From: a virus
Length of the DNA stretch: 21,087 bases
IMG/VR virus record: IMGVR_UViG_3300046010_005021
Coordinates: 1-21,087 of that record
Direction: 5' to 3' (one strand)
Part shown: piece after piece, positions 1 to 5,551 of the stretch
How the letters are laid out: each line of letters starts with the position of its first letter
Position numbering within the stretch: position 1 is the first letter of the stretch
Notes under the pieces: model-generated
Seen by the model: the letters and a program-made list of their open reading frames with translations, nothing else
What the model was told of the DNA's origin: nothing
Database searches by the model: none
Made by a program: the position numbers and the translations under genes

Positions 1-180
1 CAGGGGTTCTACAACTTGATCAAGAACAACCCCAATCTGGCGCGCCAGTATCAGGGTGGCTTAAAGGGCTACCTTGGCAAGTCGATGTACCAAATGCTGA
101 TTGGCAATATGCCCCAGACGTCTTTTGTTAGCAGTCTACTCAAAAATGGCAGCGGCGTTCTCAAGGGCTCTTCCTCTTGA
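1..180 (+). CDS. C-terminal end of an unidentified, probably virion-associated protein (5' truncated by window edge)
   Basis: The frame is open from base 1 and ends at TGA 178-180, giving 59 residues without a start codon. The tail is rich in Gly, Asn and Ser and finishes in a Leu-Lys-Gly-Ser-rich segment. I recognise no domain. It reads rightward and is followed by a tiny ORF and a terminator, so it is probably the last large gene of the late operon. In a circular or circularly permuted phage map, that operon would continue from the right edge of this window. A structural or internal virion role is an inference from position only. Confidence 0.7.
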   Translation, partial: QGFYNLIKNNPNLARQYQGGLKGYLGKSMYQMLIGNMPQTSFVSSLLKNGSGVLKGSSS

Positions 181-197
181 CAACAATTCCAGCAAGC

Positions 198-209
198 AAA
201 GGAGGTGAT
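198..209 (+). promoter_or_regulatory. near-perfect extended Shine-Dalgarno
   Basis: AAAGGAGGTGAT is complementary over 12 nt to the conserved 3' end of bacterial 16S rRNA. Its GGAGG core lies 8 nt before the ATG at 214. It is the strongest ribosome site I see in the window, and it serves only a 15-codon ORF. Confidence 0.8.
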
Positions 210-213
210 TAAA

Positions 214-261
214 ATGAAGTGCGGAACGAAAAAGGGTTCGGGCAAAAAGCGCCCGCGCTGA
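214..261 (+). CDS. 15-residue basic peptide, unknown function
   Basis: ATG at 214 and TGA at 259-261 encode MKCGTKKGSGKKRPR, with seven Lys or Arg residues, one Cys and no acidic residue. It starts 33 nt after the stop of the preceding gene and just before the operon terminator. The case that it is translated rests on the extended Shine-Dalgarno at 198-209. The peptide is highly cationic and could bind nucleic acid or rRNA, or be a structural peptide, but nothing in the sequence decides. The alternative is that the Shine-Dalgarno-like tract has another use, such as titrating ribosomes or protecting the mRNA end. Confidence 0.6.
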   Translation: MKCGTKKGSGKKRPR

Positions 262-263
262 TA

Positions 264-281
264 GGCTGACAGCTCTCAGCC
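264..281 (+). other. small hairpin before the terminator
   Basis: GGCTGA (264-269) and TCAGCC (276-281) form a 6-bp stem with a 6-nt loop. A second short stem, GCCTG/CAGGC, lies at 300-312. Both follow the 15-codon ORF and precede the main terminator, so they may extend the 3' end structure of the late transcript. Confidence 0.35.
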
Positions 282-312
282 TCTGCCAGTCAGGCACCAG
301 CCTGCGGCAGGC

Positions 313-348
313 AACGCCAGCACCGTCACAGGGCTGGCGTTTGTCTTT
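313..348 (+). terminator. rho-independent terminator of the rightward late operon
   Basis: AACGCCAGC (313-321) pairs perfectly with GCTGGCGTT (333-341) across an 11-nt loop and is followed by the T-rich run TGTCTTT. It lies between the end of the rightward genes and the stop codon of the convergent leftward gene. Confidence 0.75.
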
Positions 349-724
349 AGCTCGTTTGCTCTTTGGCCGTCCAAGCTCTAAGGAATACATCAAACGACAG
401 CTCAACTGTCTTGATGCGCCACTTGTTCTTGTGCTTGTCCCATCCGTGTACCTCGATCAAGCCTCCGCACCTGTACCACATCTCTGCTTCTGGCTGGGCA
501 GTGATCTTGTTGATGCGTGCTGACATGTTCGAGCGAGATGTCACTTGAACAGCCAGCGGATGCATTGCATGCCCAGATTCCTGAGCAGGCAATGCAAGCA
601 GATCAAAGACGTTAAACAGGTCCTGCCTGATCCGTGCGTGCGGATTCCATTTCTCGACTACAGCGACCGTGTAGCCTTCCTCGCGCAGGTACTTCAGGCT
701 TCGCTGCGTGGGGCTGGATGCCAT
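347..724 (-). CDS. PD-(D/E)XK-like nuclease fold protein, possible Holliday-junction resolvase-type
   Basis: The 125-aa product starts at ATG 724, one base after the TGA of the upstream gene (726-728), which suggests translational coupling. An in-frame ATG at 784 would add 20 Ser/Pro-rich residues and overlap the neighbour by 59 nt, so I prefer 724. Visible features are an N-terminal helix, E24, a run around R33-D35-F37 and D41, then a beta strand ending Q60-V61-T62, and a C-terminal Gly-Trp strand. This E...D...QxT layout resembles small phage and bacterial restriction-endonuclease-fold proteins. From memory, QxT rather than ExK is usual in that family. Cleavage of branched DNA or defence-related nicking is inferred. 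Confidence is good that it is a gene and moderate on the fold. Confidence 0.6.
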   Translation of the reverse strand: MASSPTQRSLKYLREEGYTVAVVEKWNPHARIRQDLFNVFDLLALPAQESGHAMHPLAVQVTSRSNMSARINKITAQPEAEMWYRCGGLIEVHGWDKHKNKWRIKTVELSFDVFLRAWTAKEQTS

Positions 725-725
725 A

Positions 726-974
726 TCAGGGGCCGGGGAAGAATGTGTGGGGCTTGATGATTGTGATGGCCTGCTCGCAGGCATCGTGCATCTTGCCCTT
801 CATAGCAACGTTTGCCTTGATCTTGACGGACTCCAGCTTCTCGACAACAGCCTGCATCATCGCACGCATGCGGGCTTCTTCGCGCGCATCGACTAGCTGC
901 AACTGCTGCACAAGATCCTTACGACGTTCTTCGGCACTGCGCACACGGCGCTTAGGTTTGATTTGGGGTTCCAT
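726..974 (-). CDS. small basic helical (coiled-coil-like) protein, unknown
   Basis: The 82-aa product starts at ATG 974. A Lys/Arg-rich N-terminus (residues 6-19) is followed by a long predicted helix rich in Glu, Arg, Gln and Met (about residues 14-55), then a short hydrophobic C-terminal stretch. No conserved domain is recognised. It is the first gene of a two-gene leftward unit, with the nuclease-like gene starting one base after its stop. No clear Shine-Dalgarno precedes the ATG. The start lies only 12 nt from the shared 13-bp motif at 986-998 and 38 nt from a leftward terminator-like hairpin, so its expression may be regulated there. Confidence 0.6.
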   Translation of the reverse strand: MEPQIKPKRRVRSAEERRKDLVQQLQLVDAREEARMRAMMQAVVEKLESVKIKANVAMKGKMHDACEQAITIIKPHTFFPGP

Positions 975-985
975 GGGGCCGAACT

Positions 986-998
986 CTACCGCAATCCA
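986..998 (+). promoter_or_regulatory. copy 1 of shared motif CTACCRNNRTCCA
   Basis: CTACCGCAATCCA. It sits just upstream of the leftward gene that starts at 974 but reads in the + direction like the other three copies. Either it is an operator overlapping the leftward promoter, or it starts a + strand transcript into the hairpin at 1012-1043. Confidence 0.45.
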
Positions 999-1043
999 AG
1001 AGTAAAAGAAAGAGCAGGCTGAGTGAGAGATCCCAGCCTGCTC
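999..1043 (-). terminator. leftward terminator or attenuator hairpin upstream of the 974 gene
   Basis: GAGCAGGCTG (1012-1021) and CAGCCTGCTC (1034-1043) form a perfect 10-bp stem with a 12-nt loop. On the minus strand it is followed by TTTCTTTTACTC. The orientation would stop leftward transcription 25-40 nt before the ATG at 974. It could be an attenuator in the leader of the 974 unit, or it could block antisense transcription leaving the dnaB side. The + strand side has no T run. Confidence 0.55.
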
Positions 1044-1161
1044 CGCCCCTACCCAATGACAAGGGGCTTCCCTCTTGACCTAGAGGGCGGATCGAGTCCT
1101 AGTCCTCGACCTATGACCGCGCGAAATGTAGTTCGATTCGCAAGAACCGTCAAGCCGAAAG
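1044..1161. other. intergenic stretch with a weak promoter-like pair
   Basis: No credible gene is seen. TTGACC (1075-1080) and CCTAGT (1098-1103) are 17 bp apart and point rightward. The -10 is poor, but its TAGT ending echoes the better pair just downstream at 1162-1190. A short CCCCT/AGGGG stem also occurs near 1046-1066. Confidence 0.3.
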
Positions 1162-1190
1162 TTGACTTTTGTTGTCGGCGCTACCATAGT
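1162..1190 (+). promoter_or_regulatory. sigma70-like promoter for dnaB
   Basis: TTGACT (1162-1167) and CATAGT (1185-1190) are separated by 17 bp. The expected start point, about 7 nt downstream, coincides with the ATG at 1198. The -10 half overlaps motif copy 2. Confidence 0.5.
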
Positions 1191-1193
1191 CCA
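1181..1193 (+). promoter_or_regulatory. copy 2 of shared motif CTACCRNNRTCCA
   Basis: CTACCATAGTCCA, ending 4 nt before the dnaB ATG. It overlaps the proposed -10 and start region, a position suited to a promoter core or to a repressor site. Confidence 0.5.
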
Positions 1194-1197
1194 CGGC

Positions 1198-2598
1198 ATG
1201 ACCAAGAGAGTACACGGTGATCCGGGAACGGAGAAGGACTTCTTATGCCTCGTCATGACATCGCCGCACCTAGTGGCGGAAGCGTCGGAACTTGTTCCGG
1301 TTGACGCACTTACGGGAGAGCGGGCCAAGCTCCTGTACGGTGCGGTGCTAGCGCTGTCGGCCCGGAGCCAAGTCGTGGACATTGGAACGGTGTCGGACGA
1401 GCTTCAGGCGTCTGGCTCGCTCAAGAAGGTTGGTGGCCGGGTCGCCATTGCCGAGATCCTCGGTCGGGGCGTCAACGACGCATACTTCAACCACCTGTGC
1501 CAGAGGATCCGCCTCCATGCCGCGCTCAGGGACATGGCTGCGGTGGCGACGGAGGTCCTTAGCGAGAGCGAGAACCTTCGGCCCGAAGAGTCCGTTGTCT
1601 ACGACGCCATCGACAAGATGCAGGGCAAGCTGTCCGACATCGTAAGCCGTGGCCGGAGCGACGACGTCGGGTACGCCAACCCAGAAGCGCTGTCTACCGC
1701 AGACAGACTGGTTCAGCCGGTTGAGACCAAGGGCCAAGGCGTCATGTCCGGGTTCCCGGATCTCGATGACGTGCTTCGCGGGTTCAGGGCCGGTCAGCTC
1801 ATCTTGCTTGCCGCGCGCTCTCGTGTAGGCAAGACGAGCATGGCGTGCGACCTGATTCGGCAGGTGGCCGCTCAGGGCTATACCGTGGTGTTCTTCTCGC
1901 TTGAGATGACCCGTGGTGAGATCTGGGAGCGGATGATCTGCGGGAGCGCAGGTGTCAGCCTGCACGCGCTCAAGTCTCGTCAGGCCACGACACAGGAAGC
2001 CACGCGCATCCGGGACGCGGCCAAGGAGATTGCCGGTGCCAACATCATCGTCAAGGACAGCCCGGACGTAACGCCCCTGTCTATGCGCGGGTTCTGCCGC
2101 AAGGTCCAGCACAAGCAAGGTCTGGGCTTGGTGGTCGTTGACTACCTGCAGTGCATCAAGTCCGGCAAGGACAAGCACAACCGGTACGAGGCGGTGTCTG
2201 AGGTCAGCCGCCAACTGAAGGTGATGGCGCGAACGCTGAACTGCCCCGTGATCGCGCTAGCCCAGCTGAACCGCACAGCAGAAGACGAGTCTCCCCGCCT
2301 CAACCATCTTCGGGAGTCTGGCTCTCTCGAACAGGACGCTGACGTGGTGCTGTTGCTCAACCGGCCCCACCTGTTCCGTGACGACGAAGACCCGACACTG
2401 GCAACGCTTGACATTGCCAAGCACCGGAACGGGCCGTGTCAGGTTGTGAACATGACGTTCGACGCTGACGTGGTGAGCTTCAAGACCCGATTGCCTCAGG
2501 TCGAAGACTTCACCAAGGTGTCCCAGCAATCCCCGGTCGCTCCTCCGGCACGCAAGAAGCGCGGTGGCGATTGGTGGGACAACAACGCCTACGACTAA
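1198..2598 (+). CDS. dnaB: replicative DNA helicase, DnaB family
   Basis: The 466-aa product is the expected length for a hexameric replicative helicase that unwinds DNA ahead of the phage replisome. The N-terminal domain is followed by the RecA-like ATPase core. Walker A is A206-R-S-R-V-G-K212-T213, the catalytic Glu is in SLEM (E236), Walker B is LVVVD (D315), and the downstream SGSLEQDADVV motif is typical of DnaB. A C-terminal basic and Trp-rich tail follows. The frame is open upstream to TTG 1162, but that region is the promoter, so ATG 1198 is chosen. No Shine-Dalgarno precedes it and the predicted transcript begins at or near the ATG. No primase or polymerase gene is in this window. 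It ends 8 nt before a strong hairpin and converges with the leftward recombination operon. Confidence 0.93.
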   Translation: MTKRVHGDPGTEKDFLCLVMTSPHLVAEASELVPVDALTGERAKLLYGAVLALSARSQVVDIGTVSDELQASGSLKKVGGRVAIAEILGRGVNDAYFNHLCQRIRLHAALRDMAAVATEVLSESENLRPEESVVYDAIDKMQGKLSDIVSRGRSDDVGYANPEALSTADRLVQPVETKGQGVMSGFPDLDDVLRGFRAGQLILLAARSRVGKTSMACDLIRQVAAQGYTVVFFSLEMTRGEIWERMICGSAGVSLHALKSRQATTQEATRIRDAAKEIAGANIIVKDSPDVTPLSMRGFCRKVQHKQGLGLVVVDYLQCIKSGKDKHNRYEAVSEVSRQLKVMARTLNCPVIALAQLNRTAEDESPRLNHLRESGSLEQDADVVLLLNRPHLFRDDEDPTLATLDIAKHRNGPCQVVNMTFDADVVSFKTRLPQVEDFTKVSQQSPVAPPARKKRGGDWWDNNAYD

Positions 2599-2640
2599 AA
2601 AGACCGGGGGAGCAGCCGTCTTATATCCAGCTGCTCCCCC
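2597..2640 (-). terminator. hairpin terminator between dnaB and the leftward operon
   Basis: GGGGGAGCAGC (2606-2616) pairs with GCTGCTCCCCC (2630-2640), an 11-bp stem with a 13-nt loop. On the minus strand it is followed by GGTCTTTTTAG, so it is an intrinsic terminator for the leftward operon. Its stem could also protect or stop the dnaB transcript, but there is no T run on the + side. Confidence 0.75.
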
Positions 2641-2686
2641 GAGACGCGATTGGCCATGTGCGATACAGGCCCAAGCCAACCTTTGC

Positions 2687-2968
2687 CTACAGCAGTGTAA
2701 CGTCGATACGCGGTCCGTCAAACTTGTCTTCGTCCATAATCTTGTTGCAGATCTCAGCGTTCTGCTTCATCCACTCTTTTGTGGTGCCGCCCTTGCTGAT
2801 CTGGCACAGGTCCGGTCGGTTGTCGTAGATACGGCACCTGCTGTCTTCTCCTAGGAAGACACAAGACCCATCGTCGCGCATGAACTGACGGGGCCAAGCA
2901 GGCTGCCGCCATACGCGACGGCAGCAGCCTCCACAGCTCGTACAAGGGAACTTAGCTGACTCGCTCAC
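2687..2968 (-). CDS. YkgJ-type CxxCxxCC cysteine-cluster protein
   Basis: The 93-aa product starts at GTG 2968 with AAAGG about 8 nt upstream. The N-terminal cluster C9-x2-C12-x2-C15-C16 is followed by C36, C45 and C55 in the arrangement GSCVFL...RCRIYDNRPDLC, matching the YkgJ family (PF03692) of putative zinc- or iron-chelating proteins. It is about the minimum size for one domain. It is the last gene of the operon with the Rad52-like protein and exonuclease, 22 nt after the 55-aa peptide gene, and ends before the hairpin at 2606-2640. Its molecular role is unknown. The operon suggests DNA processing or host modulation, which is an inference. Confidence 0.8.
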   Translation of the reverse strand: MSESAKFPCTSCGGCCRRVWRQPAWPRQFMRDDGSCVFLGEDSRCRIYDNRPDLCQISKGGTTKEWMKQNAEICNKIMDEDKFDGPRIDVTLL

Positions 2969-2990
2969 TTCGGTGCCTTTGTGCGCCTAG

Positions 2991-3158
2991 TTACTTAGCA
3001 AAGGTTTCGTTTTGCTTTTTCAGCTCAGAGTGGATTCCGTCAAGCTTCACAAAGAAGGCCAACGACCACCAATAGGCTAGCACCGCAGCAGAACCACCAA
3101 ATGATGATGCTGCAATGGTCCCGGCCACAGACAACAACGCTAGTAAAAGAGACTTCAT
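2991..3158 (-). CDS. 55-aa small membrane protein, unknown
   Basis: ATG 3158 to TAA 2991-2993. The sequence opens MKSLLLALLSVAG and continues with a largely hydrophobic stretch through about residue 37, including a Tyr-Trp-Trp patch at 29-31. A charged amphipathic tail (residues 38-55, Lys/Glu/Asp-rich) follows. This is consistent with one long or two short membrane segments, or a signal-anchor. It starts 7 nt after the exonuclease stop, with a weak AAGAAG ribosome site overlapping the end of that gene, and is followed closely by the YkgJ-type gene. It fills an otherwise unexplained gap in the operon and keeps its frame intact. Function is unknown: a superinfection-exclusion or lysis-modulating peptide would fit, but so would a non-essential small protein. 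Confidence 0.65.
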   Translation of the reverse strand: MKSLLLALLSVAGTIAASSFGGSAAVLAYWWSLAFFVKLDGIHSELKKQNETFAK

Positions 3159-3165
3159 TGCTCGA

Positions 3166-4095
3166 TCACTTCTTTAGCTGGCGAAAAACACGGAACGTGC
3201 TGGTGCTAGCCTCGCGCGCCGGGGTCTTGCGGGTCTGGGGCAGATAGCTAAAGCCGTCTCCTTCCTCGAACCGACCGACCTCTGCGTCGCCCATCGCCTC
3301 TAGGATCTTGGCTCGGGCATGACGCTGCATCTCTTCTCCGGCATCGGCCATGGCCTTGCCTTCGTCTAGCATCTCGCCGTACATGCGAAGACTTGCGTCC
3401 AAGGATACTTCCTTGTTCTCGGCCCGCACAACGTCTTTGAGTGCTTCAAGGTCCTTGGCGTACTGTGCCGGGGGCGGCACGCGCTTCACGATGTGGTCGT
3501 TCCAGAAGTTGACCAGCATCGTCGTAGCCCAGTCCTCCCACGCTAAATCGCGGTCGAACTTGTACACGTTGACAGACGGAGGAATCAGCGCGGACACCAT
3601 GCCGTAGTCAGCGTTGGCCATCATCGCGTACAAACGGGCCTGAGTCTGCGGACCAATCGGGCACTCGTCGCCCCACGGGTCGTGAAACACAGGCGCCTTC
3701 AGCTCAATGACTGCTTTTTGCGGTGCCGTCTGTCCTTCTGCGTAGCCTGAGCAGAAAGCGTCAGGCGTGCCTACGATGAAGCTGTACTGGTCATGCACGA
3801 TCATGCGGTTGTTGGCCGCAATCAGGATGTCGGGGTACTTGTCCCCAAGGATTTCCAAGTGCAAGCGCTCGCTCTTGGTGCCCCAGTCAAACAGCTCTTG
3901 CAAGCTGTCGTCTACGTCCTCGGGCACGTCCTTGCCATCAAGCTCGTTCGTGATGCGGATGTACTCGCTGAGCGGAGTGCCGCGCACGCCTCGCATGCTC
4001 GGGTACAAGATGTTTGCAGCGGTGCTGCAGTTGATCTTGCCCTTGCGCGCTACTCGCCAATCAGGCGAGCCGTGAATGATGTCGGTCAGAATCAC
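3166..4095 (-). CDS. YqaJ-family viral exonuclease (lambda Exo-like)
   Basis: The 309-aa product starts at GTG 4095, overlapping the annealing-protein stop by 4 nt (GTGA). It is a PD-(D/E)XK exonuclease that would resect duplex ends 5'-3' to give single strands for annealing. Visible catalytic core: E76 in the helix after WGTKSER, G109-T-P-D112, and E131-L-K133, followed by Q150/Q152 in a PQTQARLY helix. These are the classic YqaJ/lambda Exo signatures. A helical region (about 215-275) and a C-terminal segment (280-309) follow. Translation is coupled to the Rad52-like partner, forming a two-component recombinase module like Red alpha/beta. It probably functions in replication-linked recombination, end repair and genome mosaicism. 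Confidence 0.88.
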   Translation of the reverse strand: MILTDIIHGSPDWRVARKGKINCSTAANILYPSMRGVRGTPLSEYIRITNELDGKDVPEDVDDSLQELFDWGTKSERLHLEILGDKYPDILIAANNRMIVHDQYSFIVGTPDAFCSGYAEGQTAPQKAVIELKAPVFHDPWGDECPIGPQTQARLYAMMANADYGMVSALIPPSVNVYKFDRDLAWEDWATTMLVNFWNDHIVKRVPPPAQYAKDLEALKDVVRAENKEVSLDASLRMYGEMLDEGKAMADAGEEMQRHARAKILEAMGDAEVGRFEEGDGFSYLPQTRKTPAREASTSTFRVFRQLKK

Positions 4096-4961
4096 AGCGC
4101 CCCCTTGCTCTGCAGGTCATGCACCACCATAAGCGCGTACTCTTCCATGGCGCTCGGTTGCTTGCCTTGCTTGAACTGCTCGGCAATCTTGTTACCGAGC
4201 CAACGCAGATAGCCTGAGCCCTCGTTGCTCGCGGCCAGCGCGCGCAGCGTCATGCCCTTGTGCTTGCCAAACGGGAGCGTCTGTGCGTACGCGGTCTCGG
4301 GGCTGTACGCATGCGTGATCGGAACGCCGTTGACCTCAGTCACGCCGACGACCTCGCCGGTCGCTGAATCAAAAGGGACCGTGTCTTCTTCCCCTTCAAA
4401 CTTGCTGACGAGACGGTCCATGAAGCCATCGTCCCCGGACTGAGGCTCCGGAACAGGCTGGGGCTTGGGGGCTAGCGCGCGCTCAATGCGCTGTGCCTTG
4501 ACCGGGGGCGCAGATGCCGCCGTGTTGCGCTCGGTCTTGGACCACAGCTCCAATGCCACGCCAAAGCGCATAGCCGCGTTGCGGAGCGCGTCACCGATCA
4601 ACTGCTTCTCTGCGTCAAAGGCGGTTGACTCCACGCTACCGTAGCCAAGGCGCGTCACCCCGCACACAGTGAGGCGGATCCACAGGCCGATAGGCTTGCC
4701 GCTCTTGTCGCGCTCAAACTCCGGCACGCCCTCGTGCCAGCGGCAGGGCTGCCAGTTCCATTCCGGGTCAATGTCAAGCAGGCGCTCAGTGATGTCGGCG
4801 TGCCCGACGTAGTCGAGCATCGCGCCGCCCTTGGGCTTGCGGCTGATCTTCTCGGGAGGGAACGGTGTACGAAGGGCCTGAAGCTTGGCTTGGCGTTCCA
4901 GTGCAGCGGCCTCGTTCGCGGCCACAGTAGCCTTGTCTTGGTCAAACATTTTGTTGGTCAT
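4092..4961 (-). CDS. Rad52-like single-strand annealing protein with ExoX-like C-terminal domain
   Basis: The 289-aa product starts at ATG 4961 (a second ATG at 4949 is possible). The N-terminal half (about 28-140), with LRTPFPPEKI, the LDYVGHADITERLLDIDPEW segment and a GDALRNAAMRFGVALELW helix, matches the Rad52/22-type annealing fold common in phages. A Pro-rich linker (about 160-190) leads to an acidic segment. The C-terminal domain at about 228-262, LPFGKHKGMTLRAL...GYLRWL, matches the small domain seen at the C-terminus of exodeoxyribonuclease X-like proteins. The protein should anneal complementary strands exposed by the neighbouring exonuclease, while the extra domain may bind DNA or recruit a partner. 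It is the first gene of the leftward operon. Confidence 0.82.
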   Translation of the reverse strand: MTNKMFDQDKATVAANEAAALERQAKLQALRTPFPPEKISRKPKGGAMLDYVGHADITERLLDIDPEWNWQPCRWHEGVPEFERDKSGKPIGLWIRLTVCGVTRLGYGSVESTAFDAEKQLIGDALRNAAMRFGVALELWSKTERNTAASAPPVKAQRIERALAPKPQPVPEPQSGDDGFMDRLVSKFEGEEDTVPFDSATGEVVGVTEVNGVPITHAYSPETAYAQTLPFGKHKGMTLRALAASNEGSGYLRWLGNKIAEQFKQGKQPSAMEEYALMVVHDLQSKGAL

Positions 4962-4991
4962 AGCCTAGTGTTGAGTGAAAGCCCCGGCACC

Positions 4992-5020
4992 TTGCCAAGG
5001 CGTGCGCGGGAGTGTACTCT
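4992..5020 (+). promoter_or_regulatory. sigma70-like promoter for the 5048 operon
   Basis: TTGCCA (4992-4997), a 17-bp spacer, then TACTCT (5015-5020) within the 86-bp divergent region. A start near 5027 would give a leader of about 20 nt carrying AAGGA at 5031-5035. I see no equally good promoter for the leftward operon in the same gap. Confidence 0.5.
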
Positions 5021-5031
5021 ACCGCCGTCCA
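5019..5031 (+). promoter_or_regulatory. copy 3 of shared motif CTACCRNNRTCCA
   Basis: CTACCGCCGTCCA, overlapping the end of the proposed -10 and the transcription start of the rightward operon. Confidence 0.5.
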
Positions 5032-5047
5032 AGGACAAGAACGAAAA

Positions 5048-5551
5048 ATGGAAGACGAAACGCTTTTTGAGTACCGCGACAACTGCTGCGTGACCGACGG
5101 CAGTGAGCGCTGTTCCCGGCCCGTGTTTATCCAGTCGTGCTCGGCATGGCTGAAGAGGCCGTTGTGCCGCATGCACCACGCCCGTGTCATTCGTCACGGA
5201 TCGCCCGGGGGCGTCGAGTCTAGGTGGCGTGCTCCCTCTCGCAAGAGGGACCGGCGAGGCAAGGACCTGCACAACCGGCTTTCCATGTGGGTCAAGAAGT
5301 ACGGTGACGAGTTCCGTATCCGCAAGATCACGCTCCCGATTGCCCCGATCAGGATCAAGACCGCGTGGATCGCGCAGCACAAGCAAGCCGACGGCCCTAG
5401 ACAAGGCGCTCATCTAGAGGCACAGCACGACAACACGGTCCGCGCGTGGCAAGAGCGAGGATGGGTTCAGCTGTTCCCGGTAGACGATGGCGACACATAC
5501 AAAGTCAGCGTCATGATGCGCTATACTCAGGACGGAGAACTTTATGGCTGA
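5048..5551 (+). CDS. zinc-binding protein of the phage HNH/zinc-ribbon type, function unknown
   Basis: The 167-aa product starts at ATG 5048. The upstream in-frame GTG at 5012 overlaps the promoter and is not used here. The N-terminal 55 residues carry C13/C14, C22, C31, C40 and H43/H44 in a pattern (C...C-R-P...LC-x-M-H-H-x-R...HGSPGG). It resembles the short zinc modules that precede HNH or AP2-like domains in phage proteins. A basic linker (58-72, Arg/Lys-rich) and a largely helical C-terminal part follow. I cannot see an HNH catalytic motif. A DNA-binding regulator or remnant endonuclease is plausible. It overlaps the next gene by 8 nt, so it is the promoter-proximal gene of the tail-fibre operon. 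Confidence 0.72.
   Translation: MEDETLFEYRDNCCVTDGSERCSRPVFIQSCSAWLKRPLCRMHHARVIRHGSPGGVESRWRAPSRKRDRRGKDLHNRLSMWVKKYGDEFRIRKITLPIAPIRIKTAWIAQHKQADGPRQGAHLEAQHDNTVRAWQERGWVQLFPVDDGDTYKVSVMMRYTQDGELYG

Noticed and set aside
1348-2214. 288-codon open frame on the minus strand
   Set aside because: It lies wholly within dnaB and its residues are the antisense of conserved helicase motifs. There is no start context or neighbour to support it.
4636-4647. CTACCGTAGCCA, a near match to the shared motif
   Set aside because: Inside the annealing-protein gene and lacking one base of the consensus. It shows the CTACCG core alone is not rare, so only the full 13-bp match was counted.
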